This document shows, in pieces, positions 55,554-64,000 of a DNA stretch of 64,000 nt; the first letter of the stretch is position 1; the number at the start of each line of letters is the position of its first letter. Origin of the DNA: Streptomyces olivochromogenes. GTDB taxonomy: Bacteria; Actinomycetota; Actinomycetes; Streptomycetales; Streptomycetaceae. Location of the stretch: positions 231,634 to 295,633 of the forward strand of contig NZ_KQ948454.1 of NCBI RefSeq assembly GCF_001514115.1. The letters are read 5' to 3'. The position numbers and the translations under genes are program-made. The notes below the pieces were generated by a model, which was not told the origin of the DNA, ran no database searches, and saw nothing but the letters and a program-made list of their open reading frames with translations.

Positions 55554-57139
55554 CACGCGATCCGCTCCCGGGGCTGGACGAGCACGCGCCCGACGACCAT
55601 GGCATAGAAGAGGCCGGCGGACAGCATCAGCGCGAAGTCCGGCGGATAGAGCGTGAGCATGCGCCAGGCGGCGACGCCGATCCACAGCACCGCGGTCCCG
55701 GCGCTCCACACGATCATTCCGGTCCAGTACCGGCGCATGCCGTTCTTCTTGGCGCCCTGCGAGCCGGTCGGCTTCCAACCCATCGGACGTCCGCGCAGCA
55801 CGTCCCACACGGCGAAGACATGCGACCACCCGTACATCACGCGAACCGACCAGGCCTCCAGGCGGTACGGCGCCCGGTGCCACAGCGGCAGCACCAGCGT
55901 CACGTACGCCACGCTGGGCAGCACCCAGAGCGAGGCCTCGGCGCGCAGCAGATCGGGCCGCAGGATGAGCAGCCCGAGCGGGATCAGCGGGGCGAGAAAG
56001 GTCGCGAGGGCGGTCTGCAGGTAGTAGAGGAACCCGGAGACGTAGCACAGCCGCGTCTGGAACTTGAGGTCCATCTCCCAGAACCGCTTGCTGGTCAGCA
56101 GCGACAACGAGCCCATGCACCAGCGGTACTGCTGGTTGTGGAAGGCCCCGGCCGTGTCCGGGCACACACCCGCCGACAGCGCGATCGGTACGTAGCGCAG
56201 CTTCCAGCCCAGCGCCCGCAGGTCGAAGCCCGTGTACATGTCCTCGGAGTGCTCGATCAGTGAGATGCCGCCGATCTGCTCCAGCGCGGACCGCCGGTAC
56301 ACGGCGCACGAGCCGACGCAGATCGACCCGTCCTTCCCCTCCCGGGAGGTCTGCACGGACCGGTAGAACTGCTCCTGAACGGCCCCGGCCCCGCGCTCGA
56401 TCCAGTTCTGCCGGTCGGTGATGCGGAAGAACTGCGGCGACTGCACGATCCCGACCTGTTCGTCGGCGTCCATGTAGGGCAGCAGCTCGTCGAGCAGATC
56501 GGCACGCGGCGCGAAGTCGGCGTCGAGGATGAGGATGTGGTCCCCGCCGGTGATCCCGAAGGCGTGGTGCAGATTGCCGGCCTTCTTGAACCAGCCCCGG
56601 TTGGGCCGCACCACGTACCTGAAGTCGAAGTCGTGCGCCATGGCCCCGACCTCGGTGTCCGCCGCGTCGTCGAGGACGTACACGTTCACGACGCCCCGGT
56701 AGGTGTCCGCAAGCCGGTTCACATGCACCCAGGTGTTGTGCAGCACCTCTAGGGGCTCACCGCACACCGGCAGGAAGACGTCCACACTCGGGTACGCGGC
56801 CGGCTGCCAGTGGCGCACCAGCAGCTTGTGCGCCTTGAGGTCGAAGTCCTTGCTCAGCCCGTCCAGATACAACGAGATCAGGTAGTCCGCGACGACGAAC
56901 GCGAGCAACGGCATCGTCAGCCAGAACCACGGGCTGGACGCCGTGAAAAGGAACTGGCTCACCGCCAGACACGCGAAGCTGACCAGCGAGCCGAACGTCA
57001 GCATCCACAGATGACGCCGCGCGTACGAGTACTTCTCGGCGTCGTCCGGCGGCTGTGGCAAGAGCCCGTGGCTCTCCGGCTCGCGTCTGCGCCGATGAGG
57101 ACGCTCAGCGCGCGCCGCAGCACTCACTGCACTATTCAT
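55553..57139 (-). CDS. Cellulose-synthase-like family 2 glycosyltransferase
   Basis: A 528-residue processive-type glycosyltransferase. Two helices (about 45-92) precede the catalytic domain, with VLDDAAD (Asp157-158), ILDADF (Asp206, Asp208), IEHSEDMYTG (catalytic Asp300) and QQYRW (336-340), the D-D-D-QxxRW set of cellulose, chitin and mannan synthases. Further helices lie at about 355-400, 405-430 and 475-515. There is no PilZ domain. It heads a four-gene overlapping operon with a GH26 lipoprotein and two GT-C genes. The product could be a beta-linked glucan or mannan; this cannot be decided from sequence. Confidence 0.88.
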   Translation of the reverse strand: MNSAVSAAARAERPHRRRREPESHGLLPQPPDDAEKYSYARRHLWMLTFGSLVSFACLAVSQFLFTASSPWFWLTMPLLAFVVADYLISLYLDGLSKDFDLKAHKLLVRHWQPAAYPSVDVFLPVCGEPLEVLHNTWVHVNRLADTYRGVVNVYVLDDAADTEVGAMAHDFDFRYVVRPNRGWFKKAGNLHHAFGITGGDHILILDADFAPRADLLDELLPYMDADEQVGIVQSPQFFRITDRQNWIERGAGAVQEQFYRSVQTSREGKDGSICVGSCAVYRRSALEQIGGISLIEHSEDMYTGFDLRALGWKLRYVPIALSAGVCPDTAGAFHNQQYRWCMGSLSLLTSKRFWEMDLKFQTRLCYVSGFLYYLQTALATFLAPLIPLGLLILRPDLLRAEASLWVLPSVAYVTLVLPLWHRAPYRLEAWSVRVMYGWSHVFAVWDVLRGRPMGWKPTGSQGAKKNGMRRYWTGMIVWSAGTAVLWIGVAAWRMLTLYPPDFALMLSAGLFYAMVVGRVLVQPRERIA

Positions 57140-57436
57140 GAACCCCCCCAGGACCTGGAACGGACCTGTGAACCCACCCTGAGCCCGGCTGCCCCAAATT
57201 CGAACTTTCAGCCGGACTGCGAAAGCATAACCGGCTCCCCCCTTTATGACTCAACAACCTTGTTACGTGACGGTTTCATCAGGGGTCACAGGGGTAGCAG
57301 TGGCGCCGCACGGCAGCGAAGCACGCCCCCACGGTGCACAAAAAGGTCAACTGATGGTAAGAACAACCACTCAGTCTTCACGTTTGCGCCACACCTGCGA
57401 TCATTCCGGGCGCGAACACTAGGGGGAGGTCCCGAT
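57140..57436. other. Divergent promoter region of the polysaccharide locus
   Basis: About 300 bases without a gene, more AT-rich than the flanks, between the GT2 gene and the large secreted protein. It must hold both promoters, but I find no -35/-10 pair that I trust. The strong ribosome binding site GGGGGAGG of the large gene is at 57422-57429. A control region shared by both units is plausible. Confidence 0.45.
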
Positions 57437-60400
57437 TTGCCCGGGTTTTCCGTGCCCGCACGCGGTGGCCGCCATCGCAACCGGCGGCGCAGACAGCTGT
57501 TCGCCACAGTGGCCGTGGCCGCTGCGGCACTGATCGGCACGACGATCAGCCTGGTGGCATCCTCGGCCCAGGCCGACCAGACCACCCAGGGCATCGACAA
57601 TTTGCGCACCAACTGGGACCAGAACGAGGCCGGGCTCTCCCCGGCAGTCGTCCAGTCGTCCGCCTTCGGCCGGCTCTTCGCCACGAAACTGGACGGGCAG
57701 ATATACGCCCAGCCCCTGGTGCTGGGCGACCAGGTGATCGCGGTCACCGAGAGCAACACCGTGTACGGCCTCGATCGCGCCACCGGCGCGATCGAGTGGA
57801 GCAAGAACTACGGACCGGCATGGCCGGCCTCGGCGATCGGCTGCGGGGACCTGACACCCAATGTGGGGGCGACCGCGACTCCCGTCTACGACCCGGCCAC
57901 CAACGCCCTCTACTTCACCACCAAGGTCGACGACGGCACCTCCACGCACCGCCACCCGACGTGGCTGATGCACGCGGTGGACCCGGCCTCCGGAGCCGAG
58001 CGCCCGGGGTGGCCGGTCACCATCGCCGGAAGCCCCGTCAACGACCCGAGCGCCAAGTTCGACGCCTACTACGAACAGCAGCGCCCCGGCCTGCTGTTGA
58101 TGGACGGCGTCGTCTACGCGGGCTTCGGCGGCCACTGTGACGCGTGGCCGTACCGCGGCTATGTGGTCGGGGTGAGCACCACCGGGCACAGCATCACCTC
58201 GATGTGGGCGGCGGTGACCGGTGCCGGCACCGGCGGCTCCGGCATCTGGCAGTCGGGTGGCGGACTGGTCTCGGACGGGTCCGGCCGGATCTTCTTCAGC
58301 ACCGGGAACGGCATCAGCCCGGCTCCCGGGCCGGGCAAGACCGTTCAGGGAACCCTGGCCGAGTCCGTCGTACGCCTTCAGGTCGGCGCGGACAACACCC
58401 TCGGTACGGCCGACTTCTTCAGCCCGAGCGACGCCTCCACCCTGGACCTCAACGACCAGGACATCTCCTCGGGCGCCCCGATGGCGCTGCCGGACGGCTT
58501 CGGTACCAGCGAGCACCCGCACCTGCTGATCCAGCAGGGCAAGGACGGGCGGGTGTTCCTGCTCGACCGCGACAACCTCGGCGGCATGGGCCAGGGGGCC
58601 CAGGGCGGCGACGCCGCGGTGAGCGTGTCCGGCCCCTACCAGGGCATGTGGGGGCACCCCGCGTTCTGGGGCGGCGACGGCGGCTATGTCTACGTCGTCG
58701 GCAACCAGGGTCCGCTGCGCGCTCTCAAGTACGGCGTGCGCAACGGCGGTACGCCCACGCTCACCCTCACCGGCCAGAGCCAGGACACCTTCGGCTACAC
58801 CAGCGGCTCTCCCCTGGTCACGTCCGACGGCACGGACGAGTCCAGTGCCCTGGTGTGGATGACCTCCGCGAGCAACGCCTCCGGGGCCGACGGCACCCTG
58901 CGCGCCTACAGCCCCACTCCCGACGGCCACGGCCTGCTCCAGTTGTTGTGGTCCGCGCCGATCGGCACCGCGACAAAGTTCAGCACGCCGACCGCCGAGG
59001 GCGGCAAGGTGTACGTCGGCACCCGGGACGGTGTGCTCTACGGCTTCGGCAGCCCGGCCAGGACGGCTCTGACCGCGGCCTCGCTGGACTTCGGTCAGGT
59101 CGGTGTGGGCGACAGCGGCTCCGCCGAGATGAAACTGACGGCCACGCAGGACGTCAGCGTCACGGGGCTCAAGGCCTCCGGCGCGTTCTCGGTCGACCCG
59201 TCCGCCGTGCCCACCCCCGAGCAGCCCACGGCGCTGGCGGCGGACGCCACCCTGGACGTACCGATCACCTTCGCCCCCACCGCCACCGGCGGCATCAACG
59301 GCACGCTGACCGCGAACCTGTCGGACGGCCAGAAGCTGGTCTTCGCCCTCCACGGCGTCGGCACCAGGCCCGGCCTCGGGGCGGCACCCGCCGCCCTGGA
59401 CTTCGGGGAAGTGCCCACCGGCAGCACTTCGACGCTGAACCTTCAGATCACCAACACCGGTACCGAACCGGAGACCATCGACTCGGTCGACTCGCCCGGC
59501 GGCGCCTTCTCCGCCTCGGGGCTGCCGAACGCGGGGACGGTCGTACCGGCCGGTGGCTCGTTCGTGCTCTCGGTCACCTACACCCCGACCGGCGACCAGG
59601 TCGACAGCGACGCGCTCGTGGTCAGCAGCAGCGGCGGCGGCGCCACACACACACTGAGCGTGCCGGTCAGCGCGACGGCCATCACGGGGCAGGGACACCT
59701 GGAGTTCTCCACGAGTTCACTGGACTTCGGCCAGGTCCCGATCGGCAGCTCCAAGTCGCTGTCGTTCACCATCACCAACACCGGCAACATCCCGGTGACG
59801 GTGACCAAGGCCAAGGCGCCGACAGGTGACTTCAACAGCCCGGTACAGCTGTCGGAGGGCCTGATCATCGGTCCTGAACAGACCGCGGTGCAGAACGTGA
59901 CGTTCACTCCGCGCTCGGCTGCGGATCTGAGCGCCTTCTACGAGGTCACCGGCACCGGGACCGACACGAACGGCAACAGCCAGGGCGCCATGTACGTGCC
60001 GATCAAGGGCACCGGTACCGGCACCGCCACGACCACCTCGGCCGACGACGGGAAGTGGCAGACCAACGGCTCGGCGGTGCCGGCCGACGGCGGCGGGGTC
60101 CAGCTGACCCCGGCCACCAGCAATCAGGCGGGCACGGCGGTGTACACCGAGCCGTTGCGCACCGACGGTCTGCGGGCCACCTTCACCACGAAGTTCGGCC
60201 CCGGCAGCGGTGGGAAGGGCATGACGCTCACTCTGCTCGACCCGGCCCAGAACTCCGCCTCGGCACTGGGCGGGACCGGTGACAGCCTCGGCATCGCGGG
60301 GCGGCCGGGCACGGTGATCGCGCTCGCCACCGGCTGGAACGACACGCTCAAGGCACAGAACTTCGTGGGCGTCGGCCGCAGTGCGGCCGACTCGTCGGCG

Positions 60401-61861
60401 ATCAACTACCAGTCGGTGGCCACACTCGGCACCTCCCTGCGCCAGGGCACGCACCAGGTCGACATCCAGGTGGCCACCGGCCATCTGTACGTCTGGATCG
60501 ACGGGACGCAGGTGATGGACGCGACACCGACGCTGACGTCCACCGCGCTCCTCGCCTTCTCCGGTGCCACCGGCGACAGCTCCGACGTGCAGACGGTCAG
60601 CGGCCCGGTCGTCAGCGAGGCGGCGCCTCCGGCCCCGGACCCGAAAGCGGCGACCTCGCTCCATCTCACCGCCCCGAGCACGGGTGTGCCGGGTCGGAAG
60701 TTGACCGTCGCCGGCACGTTGACCTCGTCCGTGGCGCTTCCCGCAGGTCAGGTCGCGCACATCACGCGGAACGGAACAGCACTGCCCGATGTGACGACGG
60801 CGGCGGACGGCTCCTTCACCTTCAGCGACACCCCGTCGGCAGAGGGCACCTACACCTACGCCGCAAGCTACGCGGGGGACGCAACACACGAGGCGGCGAG
60901 CACGACAAGCCTCGTCCAGGTGTCCAAGCTGGCCACCTCGGTCACTCTGGCGGCCCCGGCCACGGCCACCCGCACGCACAAGCTGACCGTGTCCGGCACC
61001 CTCTCCGGCTCGCCCTTCGCCACCGGTGGGGTCGTCACGGTGACGAAGACCGACCTCGCACACCCGTCCGGCGTCGCACTCGCCAACGCGAAGGTCGCCG
61101 CGGACGGTTCGTTCACGTTCGCGGACATCCCGCAGATCGGCGGCGCCAACACCTACAAGGTGGCCTACGGCGGCGACATCTCACACAAGCCGGGCAGCCG
61201 CAGCGCCACCGTCCAGGTGTCCCGAGTCTCGACGGTCCTGACCATCACCACCGACCACTCGACGTACGCATATGGTCAGTCCGCGAAGGTCACCGCTCAC
61301 CTCGGTACGACCTACAACAAGCGCACGGTGGCGATCTACGCCCAGCCGTTCGGCGGCACATCGGTCCTGGTGAAGTCGGGCACGGTGGACTCCCACGGCA
61401 ATCTGACAGGGTCCTACAAGCTCGCCCGCAACACCACGTTCAGCGCGGTGTTCGCCGGCGACTACCAGTACGCCCCGAAGACCGTCGCCCGAAGTGTGCA
61501 GTCCTCTGTGCGGATCTCGGAGAAACTGTCCGGTTACTACACGAGCACGCACTACGGCAGCACTCTCTACTGGGTGTACCACCACACCGCCAAGGAGCGA
61601 CTCGACGCCACCGTCACACCCAACAAGGCCGGCCAGTGCCTCGTCTTCCGGGTGCAGCGGTACTACAGCGGCGCCTGGCACACGCAGACCACCACCCCCT
61701 GCGCCGCCCTGAGCTCCAGCAGCGCAGGCCGCCACCAGATGTCTCTCACCAAGTCCGTCAACAGCAGGTTCCGCATCGCCGCGGAGTACATCCACAGCAG
61801 TAAGGACAACACCAACCCCAGCACCTGGGGCGCCTGGCAGTACTTCACCGTCAGGCAGTAA
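57437..61861 (+). CDS. Large secreted beta-propeller / Ig-like surface protein
   Basis: A 1474-residue exported protein. After a signal segment (QLFATVAVAAAALIGTTISLVASSAQA) comes a PQQ-type beta-propeller (about 50-540, for example YAQPLVLGDQVIAVTESNTVYGLDRATG, GQPLRALKYG-like blade, KVYVGTRDGVLYGFG). Three or four ASH/choice-of-anchor-like beta domains follow (LDFGQVGVGDSG, LDFGEVPTGSTSTLNLQITNTG, LDFGQVPIGSSKSLSFTITNTG), then a lectin-like domain (about 875-1060) and Ig-like repeats (LTVAGTLTSS, LTVSGTLSGS). I chose the TTG at 57437 because GGAGG lies 7 bases before it; a GTG at 57452 lacks this. No sortase signal is seen. It is probably an adhesin or matrix protein of the divergent polysaccharide operon. 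Confidence 0.85.
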   Translation: MPGFSVPARGGRHRNRRRRQLFATVAVAAAALIGTTISLVASSAQADQTTQGIDNLRTNWDQNEAGLSPAVVQSSAFGRLFATKLDGQIYAQPLVLGDQVIAVTESNTVYGLDRATGAIEWSKNYGPAWPASAIGCGDLTPNVGATATPVYDPATNALYFTTKVDDGTSTHRHPTWLMHAVDPASGAERPGWPVTIAGSPVNDPSAKFDAYYEQQRPGLLLMDGVVYAGFGGHCDAWPYRGYVVGVSTTGHSITSMWAAVTGAGTGGSGIWQSGGGLVSDGSGRIFFSTGNGISPAPGPGKTVQGTLAESVVRLQVGADNTLGTADFFSPSDASTLDLNDQDISSGAPMALPDGFGTSEHPHLLIQQGKDGRVFLLDRDNLGGMGQGAQGGDAAVSVSGPYQGMWGHPAFWGGDGGYVYVVGNQGPLRALKYGVRNGGTPTLTLTGQSQDTFGYTSGSPLVTSDGTDESSALVWMTSASNASGADGTLRAYSPTPDGHGLLQLLWSAPIGTATKFSTPTAEGGKVYVGTRDGVLYGFGSPARTALTAASLDFGQVGVGDSGSAEMKLTATQDVSVTGLKASGAFSVDPSAVPTPEQPTALAADATLDVPITFAPTATGGINGTLTANLSDGQKLVFALHGVGTRPGLGAAPAALDFGEVPTGSTSTLNLQITNTGTEPETIDSVDSPGGAFSASGLPNAGTVVPAGGSFVLSVTYTPTGDQVDSDALVVSSSGGGATHTLSVPVSATAITGQGHLEFSTSSLDFGQVPIGSSKSLSFTITNTGNIPVTVTKAKAPTGDFNSPVQLSEGLIIGPEQTAVQNVTFTPRSAADLSAFYEVTGTGTDTNGNSQGAMYVPIKGTGTGTATTTSADDGKWQTNGSAVPADGGGVQLTPATSNQAGTAVYTEPLRTDGLRATFTTKFGPGSGGKGMTLTLLDPAQNSASALGGTGDSLGIAGRPGTVIALATGWNDTLKAQNFVGVGRSAADSSAINYQSVATLGTSLRQGTHQVDIQVATGHLYVWIDGTQVMDATPTLTSTALLAFSGATGDSSDVQTVSGPVVSEAAPPAPDPKAATSLHLTAPSTGVPGRKLTVAGTLTSSVALPAGQVAHITRNGTALPDVTTAADGSFTFSDTPSAEGTYTYAASYAGDATHEAASTTSLVQVSKLATSVTLAAPATATRTHKLTVSGTLSGSPFATGGVVTVTKTDLAHPSGVALANAKVAADGSFTFADIPQIGGANTYKVAYGGDISHKPGSRSATVQVSRVSTVLTITTDHSTYAYGQSAKVTAHLGTTYNKRTVAIYAQPFGGTSVLVKSGTVDSHGNLTGSYKLARNTTFSAVFAGDYQYAPKTVARSVQSSVRISEKLSGYYTSTHYGSTLYWVYHHTAKERLDATVTPNKAGQCLVFRVQRYYSGAWHTQTTTPCAALSSSSAGRHQMSLTKSVNSRFRIAAEYIHSSKDNTNPSTWGAWQYFTVRQ

Positions 61862-61885
61862 GCACGACTGCGACCCGGCTGAACA

Positions 61886-61918
61886 GCCCCGCCCTCGGAC
61901 AGCGGCCCAGGGCGGGGC
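61886..61918 (+). terminator. Hairpin terminator after the large secreted protein
   Basis: A perfect 10-bp stem (GCCCCGCCCT at 61886-61895, AGGGCGGGGC at 61909-61918), 25 bases after the stop codon. Confidence 0.8.
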
Positions 61919-61993
61919 CTCGCTTTCCGCGCGGCAGGTCCTCGTGGCCGACGGCCTACGCAGTGGGGCTCCGGTCCTCCGCCGGCAGCCGGT

Positions 61994-62848
61994 TCAGCAG
62001 CAGGCCCCCGGCAACGTCCGCCGGTTCCGCGCCTCCTTGTTGCGCGCCGCGAGCAGTTCGTCCGCGGGGTAGCCGACCTCCTCCAGCGTCAGCCCGTGCG
62101 GTCGTACGACATGGACGGCCGAGTCCCGCACGCCGGCCGCGAGCACCTTCCCGGGCCAGTCGGGCCCGCGGTGCCCGTCCCCCACGAACAGCAGCGCGCC
62201 GACGAGCGAGCGCACCATGTTGTGGCAGAAGGCGTCGGCACGGACCGTGGCGGTGATAACCCCGTCGTCCCCGCGCACCAGGCTCAGCTCCTGGAGCGTA
62301 CGAATGGTCGTGGCGCCCTCGCGCTTCTTGCAGTACGCGGCGAAGTCGTGCTCGCCCATGAGCCGCTCGGCCGCCTCGTTCATGGCGTCGACGTCCAACG
62401 GCCAGTCGTGCCACAGGACGTGTCCCCGCAGCAGGGGGTCCACTCCCCCGGGGTTGTCGGTGACGCGGTAGGCGTAGCGCCGCCAGATCGCGGAGAAGCG
62501 AGCGTTGAACCCGCTGGGGGCCTCCCTCAGGGACCACACCCGCACGTCCTTGGACAGCCGCCCGGCCAGCCGCTTGAGCAGCTTCTCCTCGTGCTCGGCC
62601 CACAGCTCGACGGGCAGATCGACGTGCGCCACCTGCCCGCGCGCGTGCACACCGGCGTCGGTGCGCCCGGCGACGGTCAGCTCGTACGTGGTGTCCCTGG
62701 ACCGCGTGACGGTCCTGAGGGCGTCCTCGATCTCCCCCTGCACGGTCCGGCGCCCCGAGGCCTGCTTGGCCCACCCGGAGAACCCGGTCCCGTCGTACGA
62801 CAGATCCAAACGCACCCGTACGAACCCGGGCTGTACTTCGTCACTCAC
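61994..62848 (-). CDS. truA: tRNA pseudouridine(38-40) synthase TruA
   Basis: A 284-residue enzyme that makes pseudouridine at positions 38-40 of tRNA. It starts with a core [17 protein letters not shown]; the catalytic Asp is in [20 protein letters not shown] (about residue 64), followed by [16 protein letters not shown] and [22 protein letters not shown]. The start is a GTG at 62848. It follows rplQ on the same strand after a hairpin, the standard rpoA-rplQ-truA order. Confidence 0.97.
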   Translation of the reverse strand: MSDEVQPGFVRVRLDLSYDGTGFSGWAKQASGRRTVQGEIEDALRTVTRSRDTTYELTVAGRTDAGVHARGQVAHVDLPVELWAEHEEKLLKRLAGRLSKDVRVWSLREAPSGFNARFSAIWRRYAYRVTDNPGGVDPLLRGHVLWHDWPLDVDAMNEAAERLMGEHDFAAYCKKREGATTIRTLQELSLVRGDDGVITATVRADAFCHNMVRSLVGALLFVGDGHRGPDWPGKVLAAGVRDSAVHVVRPHGLTLEEVGYPADELLAARNKEARNRRTLPGACC

Positions 62849-62891
62849 ACCTAGATCCTCTCAAGGCCGGCAGCTGTGCCGGAAACGCGAA

Positions 62892-62923
62892 AGCGGGCCC
62901 GCCCCCGAAGGGACGGACCCGCT
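62892..62923 (-). terminator. Hairpin terminator between rplQ and truA
   Basis: An inverted repeat AGCGGGCCCGCCCC (62892-62905) against GGGACGGACCCGCT (62910-62923) with few mismatches, 18 bases past the rplQ stop. Confidence 0.7.
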
Positions 62924-62940
62924 CACAGCCAGGCAGTGCC

Positions 62941-63450
62941 TCAGGCGTCCTTCGACTCCTCGGCGGGAGCCTCGGCGGCGTCCTCGACCTTGGCGTCCTC
63001 GACCTTGGCCGGAGCCTCGGTCTTGACCTCGGCGTCCTTGGCGGCACGCTTGGTGGCCGCCTCGGCCTCACCGGTGGCCTGCTGGGCCACGGTCAGGGCC
63101 TCCACCAGCTCGATGACGGCCATGGGCGCGTTGTCGCCACGGCGGTTACCGATCTTGGTGATACGGGTGTAGCCACCCGGGCGGTTCTCGTAGCGCGGGC
63201 CGATCTCGGTGAAGAGCGTGTGCACGATGCTCTTGTCCGTGATCACCGAGAGCACCTGACGGCGGTTGTGAAGGTCACCCTTCTTCGCCTTGGTGACCAG
63301 ACGCTCCGCGTACGGGCGCAGGCGACGGGCCTTCGCCTCGGTGGTGGTGATGCGGCCGTGCTCGAAGAGCGACTTCGCGAGGTTCGCGAGGAGCAGCTTC
63401 TCGTGCGCGGCGCTGCCGCCCAGACGGGCACCCTTGGTGGGCTTCGGCAT
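62941..63450 (-). CDS. rplQ: 50S ribosomal protein L17 (bL17)
   Basis: A 169-residue protein with the L17 core [53 protein letters not shown] and [25 protein letters not shown], followed by an Ala/Glu/Lys-rich tail of about 45 residues usual in actinobacteria. The ATG at 63450 has TAGGAGAA upstream. Confidence 0.97.
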   Translation of the reverse strand: MPKPTKGARLGGSAAHEKLLLANLAKSLFEHGRITTTEAKARRLRPYAERLVTKAKKGDLHNRRQVLSVITDKSIVHTLFTEIGPRYENRPGGYTRITKIGNRRGDNAPMAVIELVEALTVAQQATGEAEAATKRAAKDAEVKTEAPAKVEDAKVEDAAEAPAEESKDA

Positions 63451-63561
63451 GGTGTTTCTCCTAGGTGTCTGCCCCGGCCGTATCAGGTACCGGGGTCAGT
63501 GTCCGAGCGGGCGATTGCCCGTCGGAGATCCGGGCGCCTCTTGCAAGGCGCCCGGAGGATC

Positions 63562-63598
63562 CGCGCCCCAAGGGGCGCGGGGAACTGCGCGACCAGCC
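63562..63598 (+). repeat. Dispersed intergenic repeat, copy D
   Basis: A hairpin (CGCGCCCC-AA-GGGGCGCG) followed by GGGAACTGCGCGACCAGCC. It is the same element as copy A2 and the second half of copy C, here between rpoA and rplQ, inside a ribosomal operon. Confidence 0.8.
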
Positions 63599-63642
63599 AA
63601 GAACCGTCCCACAGCCTGGAACCGGCCGTGGAACCCGAGTTC

Positions 63643-64000
63643 TTAGTACTGCTCGGTCTCGACGAACCCGGCGTCCGCGTCGTCGTCCGCGCCAAAGGCG
63701 TCCGCGGCAGCGGTCGGGTCGAATCCGGGCGGGCTGTCCTTGAGGGCCAGGCCCATGCCGGCCAGCTTCGCCTTGACCTCGTCGATGGACTTCGCACCGA
63801 AGTTGCGGATGTCCAGGAGGTCGGCCTCGGAGCGGGCGACGAGCTCACCCACGGAGTGGATGCCCTCACGCTTGAGGCAGTTGTACGAACGAACGGTGAG
63901 CTCGAGCTCCTCGATCGGCAGCGCGAGGTCCGCGGCAAGGGCGGCGTCCGTGGGGGACGGGCCCATGTCGATGCCCTCGGCGTCGATGTTGAGCTCGCGA
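63643..64000 (-). CDS. rpoA: RNA polymerase alpha subunit, C-terminal part (cut by window end)
   Basis: The 3' end of rpoA. The frame is open to the edge of the window. The C-terminal domain that binds UP elements and activators is complete: [62 protein letters not shown]. It ends in an acidic tail ([19 protein letters not shown]). The N-terminal assembly domain lies beyond the window. It precedes rplQ by 192 bases. Confidence 0.97.
   Translation of the reverse strand, partial: RELNIDAEGIDMGPSPTDAALAADLALPIEELELTVRSYNCLKREGIHSVGELVARSEADLLDIRNFGAKSIDEVKAKLAGMGLALKDSPPGFDPTAAADAFGADDDADAGFVETEQY

Noticed and set aside
56810..57436. Possible 209-residue N-terminal extension of the large secreted protein
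   Set aside because: It overlaps the divergent GT2 gene and the promoter region, lacks domain character, and would bury the signal peptide inside the protein.
57140..57436. A riboswitch, such as a cyclic-di-AMP type, before the large secreted protein
   Set aside because: I could not find the conserved core or paired stems of any riboswitch class I know.

Overview
The window is a 64 kb stretch of a high-GC actinobacterial chromosome, almost certainly Streptomyces. The evidence is the side-by-side developmental genes for ShbA, BldM and WhiD, a groESL operon with two CIRCE operators, widespread GTG/TTG starts, 4-nt stop/start overlaps, and a core gene order (guaB to groESL, tsa operon, acpS, glmS, glmM, rpsI-rplM, truA-rplQ-rpoA) that I remember from Streptomyces chromosomes. 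I see no tRNA, rRNA, CRISPR array, insertion sequence or prophage. All functional calls come from motif recognition by eye; no database was searched.

Layout. 1-5.3 kb: two IMP-dehydrogenase-family genes, then shbA, bldM and divergent whiD, a purine/sporulation hub with a textbook sigma-BldN promoter before bldM. 5.3-11 kb: LysR regulator, MOSC protein, SDR, an ester-cyclase fusion and groES-groEL. 11-18.4 kb: a tandem pair of deacetylase-like lipoproteins, a THUMP-like methyltransferase, an ECF42-type sigma factor with its DGPF (YCII) partner and matching promoter, a Uma2 protein, a winged-helix protein and a frameshifted methyltransferase. 18.4-29 kb: LCP protein, then a xylan locus (GH10-CBM2 xylanase, LacI regulator, bxlEFGA-type uptake and beta-xylosidase operon, second LacI regulator) with candidate 13-bp operators at several promoters.

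29-41.5 kb: the t6A operon (tsaB-rimI-tsaD) and, separated by a small unexplained module (cysteine-containing 56-aa peptide, inactive-looking L,D-transpeptidase-fold protein), tsaE, an alpha/beta hydrolase, alr, an L,D-transpeptidase, nnr and acpS, followed by an ECF sigma/CU044_5270-type pair and cyclophilin. 41.6-49 kb: a decayed ATPase/XRE/DUF397 module, glmS, coaA, a DUF389 membrane protein, glmM and rpsI-rplM. 49-62 kb: a membrane protein, then a probable surface-polysaccharide locus: cellulose-synthase-like GT2, GH26 lipoprotein, two GT-C glycosyltransferases and a polyprenol-phosphate-mannose synthase, divergent from a 1474-aa secreted beta-propeller/Ig-like protein. 62-64 kb: truA, rplQ and the 3' end of rpoA.

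How the parts connect. GlmS and GlmM supply the UDP-GlcNAc route, Alr supplies D-alanine, and the LCP, L,D-transpeptidase and deacetylase-like genes act on the wall. TsaB, TsaD and TsaE together make t6A. The xylan locus is a complete extracellular-cleavage, uptake and intracellular-hydrolysis circuit. The polysaccharide operon and the small-peptide module are the least explained parts and the best candidates for new biology.
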